Source of the DNA: Rotaria macrura
Lineage: Eukaryota > Rotifera > Eurotatoria > Philodinida > Philodinidae
NCBI GenBank assembly: GCA_900239685.1
Contig: OENT01000477.1
Coordinates: 8,922-72,921 of the forward strand
Reading direction: 5' to 3'
Length of the DNA: 64,000 nt
Position numbers and translations under genes: made by a program. Shown one piece after another: positions 49,538 through 62,748 of this stretch. Numbering within the stretch: the first letter of the stretch is position 1; each line of letters starts with the position of its first letter. The notes below the pieces were generated by a model. It was not told the origin of the DNA, made no database searches, and saw only the letters and a program-made list of their open reading frames with translations.

Positions 49538-51002
49538 TTTCTAGCATAAATAGAAAATGATTGTTAACCAACCGGTAACCTTCGATTCTGTGAATATAAT
49601 TTCTTTTCAATTGTTTATCTGACACATTTAAAGTAAATTGGGTACGTAGAAAAAAATGAGAAGAAAAAGAAATGCAAGGCATGAAATGAAATGAAAACGA
49701 CAGAGTAACGCATATGCAATTATAAGAGTCATGTTAGAATTGTGTCAATATTTTAACGCCTACTTTCAAATCAATATTCTATCAATCTCTATACATTCCA
49801 TGTCAAATTCTTGATTTTAGAAACACACAATACATAGTAGAGAAGAATGTCATTGCTGCTATTAAAATGTGTTATCTTAATTTTTATTTGCCTCTCAAAT
49901 CAATTTAGAAACATAATATAGTGTTCATTCGATGAGTTATAGTACATAGAAATTTTTACCACAAAGTAATAGTTTTAGTAATCTAGTATGTATTACAAAG
50001 TTATTAACTGAATAGGATCTAAAACAATGATGACAGAAATTAACAATATTAAGAAAGCTAGCAGTGTTGGTTTCCAATCAGACCTTTCACAAAAAATGAG
50101 CGTCCATGTACACTCTCACTACTCTTAACAATATGCTAAACTTCGTGTTTTAAATTGTCCTTCAATTCTTTTCAATGGAGAAAAGAAGAAAATTAATAAC
50201 GACGTCAGTTGACAATGACGATGCAAAATGAATAGAGAGTAACGAGGAAAAACGTGCATAGTTGTACTTGTCATGAAAACAAGTTTACTAAAGTATGTGT
50301 CATTAAATATGATGAATGTCGAGAGCATAGAAGAAAAATAAACGACGTAGTTTAGTAGAGAGAGGTGCTTCAACTAAAAGAAAGAAACAAATTAGAGATT
50401 CTTCTTTCACGTACTTTTCTTGACGTCTAAATGACACTTTCTGGCGAGACATCATTCTCACGTTATTTTCAAATCGAAGCGGAACTGAAATACGTATTGA
50501 TTTCTGATAGATATAATTATGATGGTTGGGGTGTGGGTGTAACTTATATCACGTATACCCCTGAAGATTTTAAGTGTCTAATATCTGTGCATCTATAGTT
50601 CTGTAATTTTGTGTGACGAGAATAGTCGGTCTGATTTATGAAAATTGTGATGAGCAAGCGTTATGTTAGGATAGTTACATTCATTGTGAGAGTTTGTATG
50701 GCCCAGACAGAGGAGATAATGATGAAGTCGATATGATTTGATAAGGAACTTTGTTCTATCTCATTGTGGTTCTCGATTGTTTTATGACTTTCATTTATTG
50801 TCTGAACTATTGAATGGATGTTGGCTTGAATGTCACAGTTGTAAACGTAGTATTGGGCGAATGTCAGTGTTTAAGAATTACTGTTTTTGAAGTTGTAAGT
50901 TCACGGGTGCATTCAGGAGGCTGTTGGTATATTTATACAGATCCAAGCTAAAGCGTACAATAAAGTCGGGCTACTTTATGGGTATTACTTTAATGTGTGT
51001 AT
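49538..51002. other. No recognisable gene
   Basis: Upstream flank of the carotenoid oxygenase gene, with its presumed promoter. The small reverse-strand frame at 50125-50373 has no motif. Confidence 0.45.
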
Positions 51003-51189
51003 TAGGTGTGTCATATTACTATTACTTCCACTTCCACTTACCAAGGTAACGGTAAGTGTTTTTATGATTGAAAAATATTATATTTAACGGTGTTCAGTAA
51101 TTAGTTTACTCATCAATTACTTATTTTTACATGATAATCTTTATCACTTACCACTTACTGGTAACAGTAATGGGAATATGACACTCCTA
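51003..51189. mobile_element. 187-bp hAT-like MITE with perfect 8-bp target duplication
   Basis: Flanked by GTGTGTAT at 50995-51002 and 51190-51197. The left end reads TAGGTGTGTCATATTACTAT; the reverse complement of the right end reads TAGGAGTGTCATATTCCCAT. Further in, the two sides carry CACTTACC-type motifs in both orientations. The TAGG ends and 8-bp duplication suit a hAT-mobilised element. It has no coding capacity. Confidence 0.85.
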
Positions 51190-53300
51190 GTGTGTATATA
51201 GAACAGGTTTTTAGAATTAGTCAACTTAGAAATTGAGAGCAACAAAGTTTCAAAGTAAGACACCTAGAAAAATGTTGTTCGCATAGAAATCTGCACTTCA
51301 TTGTGCAGAAAGTTGTGACTTCTTACTAAACTCAGAAAGCATGAAATTTATCCATTAAGAATTTCGTATTTTATTGTTATGCAGTCAGTTTCTATCACGA
51401 ATCTTGAAATGAGTCGAGAAGAGAAAATCGTAGTGGTGATGGTTAATTCTTTTTTATCTCATTGACTGATGTATCTCACTCTCGTGTTGAATATAATATT
51501 TTATGGCTATCGAAATCCATCGGCTATATCATATGATAGGAGCTAGTCTTTTGCGTATTTTAAATTTTTGCGAAAACTGATTATGGTATGTGTTCATTTT
51601 ATGAATTTTTAGTTGCCTTATCAGCAAAAATATTCAAGAAAAAAGTGAAATCGACTTGATTATGCATGAAGAGCACTTTTAATTAACCAGAGAAAGGTTC
51701 ACTGATCGGGTTGTAACCATCACGAGAGAGAAGCTACACTTTTCTACGAGAAGCCAGATTCCATTCGATATCCATCTGGAAATGCCACTCAGTTGAACAT
51801 ATTTTAACTGAAAGAATCTAATACAGTGCTTCCCATTGTTTTCACTATGTATAAATACGCTTTGAGTAAGAATACTGAAGAATTATAAACTATGTACCAT
51901 CGATCATTATCTGTCTGTTTTTGTTTTTGTTTTAAAAAAATTTTTTTCAATAACAAATTTTGAGTTATTGCGTTCATATCCAACGATTTCTTGATTGCCA
52001 ATAATAGAAAATATGTGTCTGGAAATTTTTCCTCGGCTAAAATATATTGGTTGTGGATATATTCTAGCTCTAAATATCGACTAATATTTTCTCGGTTGAC
52101 GATGAGAACTTTCTATCAGATGAGCTTATTTTTTTATGGTCAACAAATGTTAGCAGTTACTATTGATCAAAACAGAAGTTTTTCGAAGTTCGAATTTCCT
52201 TACTCCTATGGACTTATTTTTAGGGAACTGTCATAGAGCTCGAATAGCGAGTAGAATTGATTACATATTTTGGAAAAAAATATTGAAAATAGTTTAGTTG
52301 TTCTATTCGAGATTTTAGTGGCTACTAGTTAGTATAATACAAATATAGTGAAATTAGGATGTTCAGAATCTTTATATAGGACGTTCGAAATAAAAATCAA
52401 AGGCTTGAGCTCTATGCATTTAACATTCGTTAGTCAGCTGTAATGTCTTTCAAGATAGGGTCAAATAACTGAACAATTCGAAAAAGAAATTTGAAACCAA
52501 ACATTGTAACGACAATGGTATCGTTATTAGAAACAAAAGCAGAGAGCCTATGCTTACATACTGTGCAATTCCAGTTACTTGGAGCTTCTCAGTTGAATTC
52601 TTTGAAATAAATCGTCGTCCACACGTAATATGAGTGATTGAAACGTCAACCACTTCTATAGAACCAGTCACTATTAGAAAATTCATGAATCAGATAAATT
52701 TGGCACCGTATATCTTTGTACAAGTGTAATAGTAGAATTTTTTGTTTTTGGAAAACACTAATTGACTCATTCAGACTGAAAATACAAGGTAGTTGCCGGA
52801 ATAGTGCAAAATTTCAAATGATCTGTCGGAAAATTTCGATTAATTTCACTTACGAACTTTCGAGCAAAAGCAACAGAACATGATGATTCTAGTCATATGA
52901 AAGAATTCATCGGCCTTCTTTCAATCAAGTTTAGAAATGTAATTTGTATTACGGCATCCAATCTTCGATTTACTTTCAGACTGCTGTTTACATTCATGTA
53001 AGTTGCTAAGCGTTTAAATACTTGTGAAAATCAAGACTTTCAGAACGCAGTCGATCAACTTTTCAACGACGAGTTTCACACGAGATCTATTAAACTCCAA
53101 ACGTTCTAACTCACAATAAACTTTTTCAAGAACGATACTGGATTTCAAAAGCATCTTTCAGTTAGAACAGAATGCAAATAGTAGCGGTGCCAGAAATTTC
53201 CTTGATGGTGGGCTGAGTCCATCCCTGATGCCTCCACTATATGCAAAGCACATCTTTACCAATGCAATCATTTCAGACCAATTAAATCAATAGGGTCTGT
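51190..53300. other. No recognisable gene
   Basis: AT-rich DNA. Frames at 51804-52001, 51991-52236 and 52450-52686 have no motifs and no splice support. Confidence 0.45.
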
Positions 53301-54005
53301 GAATTTTCAGCACGGGAATGTTGAGCACAAGGGATGATCAGCACAGGAACGATCAACGCAAGGAAAGATGAGCGTAAAAATCTGTATATCAGGTTTATTG
53401 AACAAAACAAGCATAGAAAAATAGTCAATCAAAACACCAAGAATAGAGAGGAGTTTGTCAATATAACATCGAGCGTTTCTAGCGTATTAATTGCACGAGA
53501 AGTGATTTGGTCGTTGAATTTTCGAGGTTCGTATGTAGCACCATCGAATGCACGTACGGAACATCGGTGATTTGACAATAGCATTGTAATAATGCACGTG
53601 TGAAATCGTGAATGCCAGTGATGTGACGAATTCTTAATACATCGCAAGGAAGTTTTCTCGGTTGTTGACCGGTCCATGATGCATTAATAGCCCTCGAAAT
53701 CCAACAGTGATTTTCGTTTCGGTGTTCCAGCTATGCTAATAATGGTCATATTCTCATAACTGATAATGTTTCGGAGCAATAGTGTTGTTGTATGAATTGA
53801 AACGGTTGACGGAAAATTATTTTTTTTGCCATATCAGTACCTATTAATTGGATTATAATAACACTGTATATTACCTTGTGTGATCCAATACTATACACTT
53901 TGATACTAATAAACACGATCAACATTCGTTCAATGTCATGTAATTACTCTCATCTTACCTCGTGCTGATCCTCCCTTGTGCTTAACTTTCCCGTGCTGAA
54001 AATTC
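53301..54005. mobile_element. 705-bp element with CAGCAC-rich terminal inverted repeats
   Basis: The left end reads GAATTTTCAGCACGGGAA and continues with GAGCACAAGGGA and GATCAGCACAGGAA. The reverse complement of the right end has the same order with a few changes, over about 60-75 bp. Each terminus is itself built of degenerate ~16-bp units of the form TCAGCACRAGGGA. The interior has open frames on both strands but no recognisable protein. No clear target duplication is seen. Confidence 0.65.
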
Positions 54006-57000
54006 CGTTTCCCATCATAGCACATCCATTAGATCCTATATCATGGATATTGAATGTTTTTTTCGGTGAGCAAGCTGACTTCTAACCTGTTGGCACCTAC
54101 GAAATGTCATTGCAGTATAAAAATGCATGAAACCAGTTTAACCTGACTATTGTGATCTGTCGCGAGATTTAGAACGAGTTCGAGGTCTGATTGGTGTGAA
54201 TTTTTAAGGCATGCACTTCAGTACTCCTTGTAAATAATGTTTCCTGAATTATTTTTCTTGCGATTATCAAGTTCTACTCAATGATATGATGACTCCTCTC
54301 TGAATTATATTTCAAGATGTGACGCAAAACAAAAATACAATATATTTCGGTTAACTTTTGATCCGACTGTTGAGTAATTATGAGATCAAATTTTGTGCAA
54401 ATATTTAGTGTTGTTGAATGATATCGAATCTATTCGAGAAATGTTCATACATGTGAAACTTGAAAATGGACTTCGCCTATTCAGTTGCTGAATAGTTAAA
54501 TGTCTGAGACTCAACTGTTTAATGATCAGAAGAACTTCAAGAGCATTTATTCTGAAATGAGTACTACTGAACTCATATGAATGAATCCAATACCGGATCC
54601 TATCAGATTCTGTGTCAAGGAACTACAAACGAATCGAACAAGTGTACTAATTAGTATCTGGTGACATTAATTGCGACTAAAAGAAGGCTTATATGAGTTG
54701 CCATCAAAGTCTTCCCGTGGGATTCGATAGAATTTCATCGATTTTATAAAAAATTCTATACAATCTGATCGGGCCCCGCTTGCATTTGTTTATCAGAATG
54801 ATTCCACTGAAGAGTAAGAAAAGTTGAAATTGAACATCTGAAGTAGGATTGTCAGCATTCGTGGTCCTTAGTGCATCGTTCACTAAAAACAGAGTGCTAG
54901 AGAGCACAAACGCTGGCACCTCCTACTGGTAACATATTATATTTCAGATGTACTTTCTGTTGACGCTAGCTGAGATTAGAAAGAAAATCTAGATTTGTGA
55001 GAAGATGATTAGCGTTTCCATTCTTGAGAACGGAACGTAAAACTAATACGCTTGCCTTAAAGTTGAACTGTTGAATTCAAATTTCAAGTACTACGGGATA
55101 AATGGCAATCATCAGTATCTTTCGAGTAGTACTATATTCATTTACCAATAGCATTCTGTTACTGCCTAGAAACTAAATATCGGTTGACCGTTTTTCAATA
55201 CCGATAGCTGAAGGATTAGTTTTGTTGTCAATTGATTTAGATGATGTGATGCTTCGCATGTATCTCTCAGAAGATTAATTTCATATTAAGTTAAGCAATT
55301 ACTTATGGTTAATGAAATTCTTCTTAATATATAAATATATTGAGTAGAGAGATTATCGTTCAGAGCCCGTTTCCGTCCTTATTCTTCTCATTTGTAATCA
55401 CACCTGCACGAAACTTGAGATAGTACGACTAAAGTGCACACAAAAAAGAAAGTATTTTTAAGTCATTAAATATAAGTATTTGAGCCGATAGATTCTTTCG
55501 AATGCTGCAAGTTAGCAGAGACAAAATTTAGTCAAAAGCAGACATTCGTTGAAGAGAGAGGCATTCAAAAACAGTGATTTGCATCTAAATGGATGACGTC
55601 TATTATAAATTACTATTTTTGTTGCTCTCCTGAAAATAACCAATGAAAATAGAACAAGTAATTGACGTCATTTCTTTTTTTTTTTTGTTGTTTTTCCTTT
55701 CATAATGCAAATATTTGTGAGTAACAGAAAGAATGAAAGAAAAGAGAAAAAACGCCTAAATCTCTATGAAAAACTGTAGTAAGTACACTTTTTTCTCGTA
55801 AATTATTTCCATCTCCGTTGATTTGACTAGATAAGAAAACGTAAGTAGTGGATCGAATGAAATGAATATTTTACTTTCAAGAGAAATATATGTCGATATA
55901 ATCATCATACATTCACATGTAAATGCATACGTAAATTAATTTTTTTAAAATAATAATCTAGATAGCGCTACGAATGATTCGACAGAATATTTATCGTCAA
56001 GCAAGATACCAATGAAAACAACGATGAAATCGTACGAGTACATCAAATTTTCAAATCAGTGATTGCTCGTTGTTATTTACCATTGATACATATGGAATTC
56101 TTAATAGTTGTTGCACTCTGTTGAAATGAAATAAACATTCTTTATTTATTCTATACCATTCTTGTATTGTTGCAGCATTTTCTCGTGGAAATAGTAGTAC
56201 CTTTCAAGATAAAATGTTTATGTGTGCCTATATTTAAAGTAATTCTTTCTTTTCCTTAGAAATATGAAATATTCTTCAAAATGTCTTATTGATGTTTGAT
56301 ACAAGAATACTATATAATATGGATCTACTTATTTCATGTGACGACAAAGTTTTAATCGATGTCGCACCTCCAGCTGCACACAAGAATAGGATATAAAGAA
56401 TATCTATGAATGAATGACTTCAGTAGTTTATTGCCATATTAAATCAATCACCTAACACATCTATTGCAAGATATTCGATTACGCAATGAAATTAAACAAT
56501 TCATTCGATCCATCGGAAACTGAAGAAAATAATCATATTACTAAGTCTATGGAAGGAAATTGAAAGAAAAAACCCAATATTGATCTTATGGGAAAATATT
56601 TGAAAATTATGCTACTTAATTAGTTGTATTAAAGTTTACTGTTACAATCATGAAAGTATTCAGATTATTATCCCTAATGGTATGAAAACGTGAAATATTG
56701 TTATTTGTGTTGTTACATGTAACAAGAAGTGTAATTCATCATCTCATATTTGTTAAATTTGTGATTCAATGAGTGAAACATATTTAGCATTTCTTCGAGA
56801 TGAATAATTCTGTTTTGCAGATTACAAAGGGAAATATTAGACTCCAATGTAAACGAGTCCTGGACAATACAATATTGCCTATTTTCTTCTTAAGGAATTA
56901 CCAATTGGGTACTCAATCGTTAGTTGAGGTCAACTTAGTACTCACATTAATTTATGAGTACTCAAATTTTAATACATGGGGAAGAAAGTATGTAGTATAC

Positions 57001-60000
57001 TATTTTTGATGAATCCAGAATCATTCAGAGTACTATGAAATTCCGTAGAATTCGCCGTTTTCCTTTAGACTAATCGTACCATGGTGTCTCTAAATAGTGA
57101 ATGAAAATTCTAACCACGATCGAAACATAGAAATAGACTTATCTTACTGTCCCATGTTCTCTTTGTTCTTTCAAAAATTCAACGAAATCAACTTTTGATC
57201 GAAATGAATCTGATGGCATGTTTTTTGTCTTATACTATTGTATTCTACGAATAGAAAATAGTATCTTTTGAATTTCAATCATGAATTCTTGTTTTCTCGA
57301 ATTCATATTCACACTTTCATCAGTGACTTCCGTTGTATGGATGTATGCGTATCTTTTATTTCTTTCATTTACAAGAATCATTCTCATCGTATGTTAATGT
57401 TAAGATAAATGTACTATTTCCTACATGACAATCAATTGAGAGTAACGGCATACATCAAAGATAAAAGCATAACTATTGTGCTCTTTAAAATACTTATTCG
57501 TGAGCGAATGTAGAGACAAACGAATCGTTTATAGTTAGTTGGGGCAAGTAGGCAGTTAAGACTTACATACTTGAAGAGAACCATGAAGATTTCCTATAGA
57601 AAATGTCAAGTCTATACATTTTTCAGTTTCTGTTACCATTTACAAGGCGGAACTAATTGACTTCAATTCCCTCGTCTAATATCTACTGTCATTGAGTGTG
57701 CACTACTAAATCGTAATAAAAAAAGGGTGATCATGTTAAACAAACATTTGTTAACAATGAAAATCGTACTAACACAAATGTTGAGTTTAGTAGGAATCTC
57801 TTAATTGAAGTAGGTCTTATAATGTACCCTTAAACAGTCTCAGGTACTATAATCTAAATAACTGGCATTTAATCGGAAGAGTATGCTGAAAATTTTTCAG
57901 TAGATTAGTAACATACATCTTGCTAAAAGGAAAGTACATAAATTATTTCAAAGGTTACTGATGCAGAGTACTAATTTGAAATAATTTTGCTATCGTCAGT
58001 GAGTTGTATTACACTTCAACACTGCTTTTATATTGTACTCTGTGATATACGTATCACAAACTGGTAACAAGATGTTCTGAATATAGTATTTTCTTCACGA
58101 TCTTCAATAATACAAATAAGAGTATAAACTCATATTTTTAAGTAGCAAGATAACAAAAGTTCAAGTTAATTCGAAGTTAGAATACTACTGAAAATACATA
58201 TGATTATATCTTATCGTTCGTTAGTCGAGTTTGAAACTAATTTTTCGAGAATCGAACTTCTTCACCCCTTCCACGTAATAGAATCTACAATGCTTCTAAA
58301 CTATCCAAAAGCTCAGAAATTTACTGGAAGGGGGTGGCTACTATTATGCCTTTTGTAATAAAATGATGAGTGGATGATTCTGAGGTTATCGAGCACCACT
58401 GATCACGAATATCCGATTTATTTTGCTTAGAAATGACTATGGAAACCGGATAAAAGCTTTCTTTTGATATTTAAAGAGAGTTTTGCTACCACTGCTGTTT
58501 AATGATATTGAAGCAAAAAAATATATTTTTATTCGTGATCAAGGATGCCCATAATCTGCGAATCATCTAAATTTTTTCAATAAAAATGATTATTCTTTAT
58601 CGGATATTGGGAAGAACCAACTTTGTTCAGAATTCAACTCTGATTCTCGCCTTATATGGTTTTTCTAAGTATCATAGGATGAAAAATAGCCCTACCGTTA
58701 CACATCCTTTGCAAAAATAGTAGAATTTCACGAAGGTTAGCCGTAGCTTTAGAACGTTCGAATACTTTTTGAATTGATTGTAACTGTTGAAAAATTTGAA
58801 ATTTCCCCAATCGTAACAGAAGCCCCGCTGGCTTCGAATATCGTTATAAAAGCGGTTTTTCATGTAGGGGGGGGGGGGGAGTTACAACAAGGCATTCAGA
58901 TATAAATTGAAGAATAGATTTGTTATTGACTCAATTAGAAATAGTTACTAATGTGCATACTGTTTTCAAACATTGAGTAGACGATCGAGTCGGATAGAAT
59001 TTTACTGATCTGAGTTCGATTTATTTTTTGGTCATTGTTGACCATGAAAACATGATAATTCACAATGAAAATAATTATTCTTCGCACGTTTTCGAATGTA
59101 TGCAAGCCCACATTATCCATCAAGTTCTATATGCATCAGTGTTACAGATGATAAATACAAAGAAAAATAATAGCATTCATACTTTGATTAAAATATCGAT
59201 GCTTCGCATCGTGCGTGTAACAAACCGAGAATAAAATGGATTCGTACAAATTTTCTCTGCATACTATTATATGTTTAAACATTGTTTGACATTATCATCA
59301 ACATGATTAGATGCATCTTGCAAATACTTCATTTATATGTTTGAATTATCTTTATTAATTCGTTTTTTGTTTTTTATTTTCAGATTTACATTTTTTTTAA
59401 TAAAAATAGATGATTAATGTTCTATATATCTAAAACCAAGGTAAGTTCGTATGAAGCCATTCGACTTATTATCAACTTATCCTCGTAAAGATATTTTCTG
59501 CATGAAGTTAACTTCTTCGGTTGAATCAGAATATGTTCGATCATGAGTTCATTTTTTTTTAATTATCCGCTCAGTGTTTTACATTATACTTGACTTCAAT
59601 AGTCAAGAAACGAGACAGGCAAGATCTGAAGATTTTATTGTTAAGTACGCAAAAAGAAAATATATTCGTAAGACATTTGGAAAAAAAGTGACTAGGGAAT
59701 ATTAATGTTTATTTGAATAGGTAATCAAGCGTATAATGTTTGAGACAGTAAAGAATAAAATGTATTTTATCGTCATTAATAGGACACTTCCGTTGTATTG
59801 TATTGTGTTCTGTATTCTTTTTATGGCCACTCTCTCTCTTGTTTTACATGGAACAAGAATCAACTACTTTTGCTTTTACAAGAATGAAAAAAAGAAACAC
59901 GTGAAAGAAAGTAATTGTCAACTATTTTCTCGATCTGTGAAGCCAAGTACACTAACATTCGATTAATATTCTTCACTTGTATTACGGTAATGATTTCTTT

Positions 60001-61154
60001 TTCGCCGTTCACTAGTGAGATGAATAATACTTCTCAAGAGACGTGAGTGTTGAATATTTTTATAAGGTAATTTTTTTCTGTACGTAATTTTACGTCACCT
60101 TCACTTTACCTTCAAACATTTTAAATCAAACACATTCTTGTAACTGATAATCATATATAAGCAAAAGATTTTATGCATATAATTTCAAAATTAAACTAAA
60201 GAAGTTACATTTCAAGTTCAGGTAGTAGAGACATTTGTCGTAAGTATGTACGTTTTTTTTTAAACTTTGATACTTTTTCCTTTAGACAGAAAGCTATTGT
60301 CGCAATCGATTGTTTTATTCAATAGAATAGCATAAGTTTGCGCCTGCGAGAGATAATTTAACAATTTAGAAAAGTTCTTAAAGTACTTCATAGTGAATTC
60401 AAATGTAAAACATGCTGCAGCTGTTGTTGTTCATTGTTCAAAAACTCGTTGTTTCTTATGTATATAAAGGCATATTTATTCCGCATTGCGTATTTTAAAG
60501 AAAAAAAATTTCAGCGAAGAAATAATTCATAGTCATTTCAATTAGATGTTAGTTATAAGTGATGTCTTATAGATCTCTCGATTATATTTGTCACGGCCTG
60601 TGATGAGTCATTCATGATTTGCTAAAGCGAAATGAACTATAAACTGATTGATTCATTTCTCTGACACAGTCTGTGGGAAGACGGGTGTAAATTGTTATCC
60701 ATATACATTTCAGAACTTCTTTTAGATCGTGCGTCATACAAATACATTAATTAGAATCATTCGATAACCGAAGCTAGTTATCAAGATATCTTGATTATCC
60801 ACAGACGAACGTCAATAAACTGTGTAACAATTCTGTTTCAATTATATTCTAATATTATTTCTACCAGAGTGTAACACACTATTGATCCAAAAGAGTCGAT
60901 AAACCTTAGCTAGTTGAATGGCAGTGAAGTTTAGAGTAGGAATATTAAATTTTAAATACATCACCACAGATATCTCAATGTGATTATTGTGAGAACATTG
61001 AAAGTTAACACGTGAATTAAGTCCATGATAGACGATATCGAAATTCAGATTTATTTGGGATGTCTTTTTCTTCCACGAATTATTCCATTAGAACCTTGGT
61101 TGAGAATCAGAGTTCAATATTTTTCACGGTATTCGTACTGATTTTACAATTGTT
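54006..61154. other. Long stretch without a recognisable gene
   Basis: About 7.1 kb with no supported exon. Small frames (54704-54919, 56800-57009, 58672-58863, 58935-59234, 59736-59966) are isolated and featureless. A 13-base G run lies at 58867-58879. Numerous poly-T and poly-A tracts occur. Confidence 0.45.
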
Positions 61155-62735
61155 ATCCATGCAGTTTTATCTTGTTCTTGTCCTAGCGAAACTTCTTGAG
61201 CAAGAAATCAAATCTTTAGAATAGTCATCATGGGAGTTGTTCAACGACTTAGCAACTTTCGATTACGTGTCGCTTTAAACTCGTTGTCAATAGCTTAGAA
61301 CATGAATACTAACATGAAGAGAACAAACTGATTCTTCATCAATCGTTACAATACCTAGCTGAGTATTATCATGAGCCGTACTTATGTACTTCCTATTCAA
61401 AGTGTTATTTATATAACAGATCCGTGCCATTGCAACATTGTATACGATGCATGATTATCCGATGATGACGATTTTTATTGTGTATACATGTGCAATCACT
61501 CCTTTTCTTATTGATTTCAATCATTTACTTCCATCGATGTATCAAATTTTGCGTTCGAACTGTTGATGTTCTTCCTACTATCAAATAGTCATTCGAGAAA
61601 AGACAACGATACTTCCGTATCAATGCAGTAGTTGAAAGGTCTGTTTTCCACTTGCAATGAACAGTATTCAAGACTAGTTGTTATTTGTGTAATAGCAAAG
61701 TCTGGAAAAATGTTTTGACAACATGTTTGTACGCTTTTTATCTGTGTAAAAATATTTTAGAAAAGTCAACCGCTATGAATTAGAATCAAAATTTTATATC
61801 AGATGTTGCACACTAGAAATGATAGAATCTTTGAAAGGCTTGAAAAAAGCTGTTTGTATAGAATATTATTTTCTCAGATTTTCACGGTCGGCAGCTGAAA
61901 TTAAAACTTGTAACCTTCGTCACTATATCAGATTGTAAAGCCATATAGTCTCTCGACGTAATTTATTATTCCAGCTTTTTTCTCTTCGCACAAGACACCA
62001 AGATTTATTTTTTCTTTTGTAACTTACTTTTGAAAAACTAATCTCTTGATCAAACCGCATCTTATCTAGAAAGTAGTGCCTTAGAAAATAATTATAATTT
62101 TCCTTTTTGAAAAGCTAGATTTATGTTCGACGTACAATTTTTTACAGAAGAGTCATACGTTTCTGGACGTAACCCGTAGTTTTATACTCTTCTGAAATGT
62201 TTTCACATAGAAGGAAGACGAACAAAAATGTTATTCAAAACCTTTTCGATAATCTGGTACCATATTTTTCTAGTATTGTAAATTAATTTTGTTCCTAATC
62301 TACCTAGCATGTGTCCATAGTAAGCTAACTCAAAATGGAATACATAAGATATTAAATTGATTCATTCTTAATTGTTAAAATGTATCCATGTTGCTCTATG
62401 GCGCTTTCAAGTAGTTTCAAATTCATTTTATAATTGTCAGGACTATAATAATTGAAAAGATCTTCTCAACGATTTCGCCGAATACATTTATATTAGCTAA
62501 GAAATCTGTTCACTTAGATGTGATATGAATCGATAGACAATTAAATGGCATTCAGATCATATCAGTATTCTTGTATTTAGCTATCCGTAACGAGTTTAAA
62601 GTGATACATAATCGAAAATTACTTAGCCGTTGAACAACTCCTGCGATGACTACTCTAAAGATTTGCTTTTGTAACGTTTTCATTCTTGCTCAAGAAGTTT
62701 CGCTAGGAAAACAATATGATAAAACTTCATAGGTA
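61155..62735. repeat. Long inverted repeat bounding a ~1.2-kb spacer
   Basis: Sequence at about 61155-61318 returns inverted at about 62555-62735, roughly 80-85% alike by eye. Shared blocks are CTAGCGAAACTTCTTGAGCA, AAATCTTTAGA, TAGTCATC, GGAGTTGTTCAACG, TTTCGATTA and TTTAAACTCGTT. The spacer has no coding capacity that I can see. This could be the ends of a non-autonomous transposon or an old inverted duplication. No target duplication was found. Confidence 0.7.
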
Positions 62736-62748
62736 ACATTTGTGAAAT

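Noticed and set aside
53334-53677. Open frames on both strands inside the 53.3-kb element
   Set aside because: They overlap the repeat-built terminus and contain no transposase or other motif.
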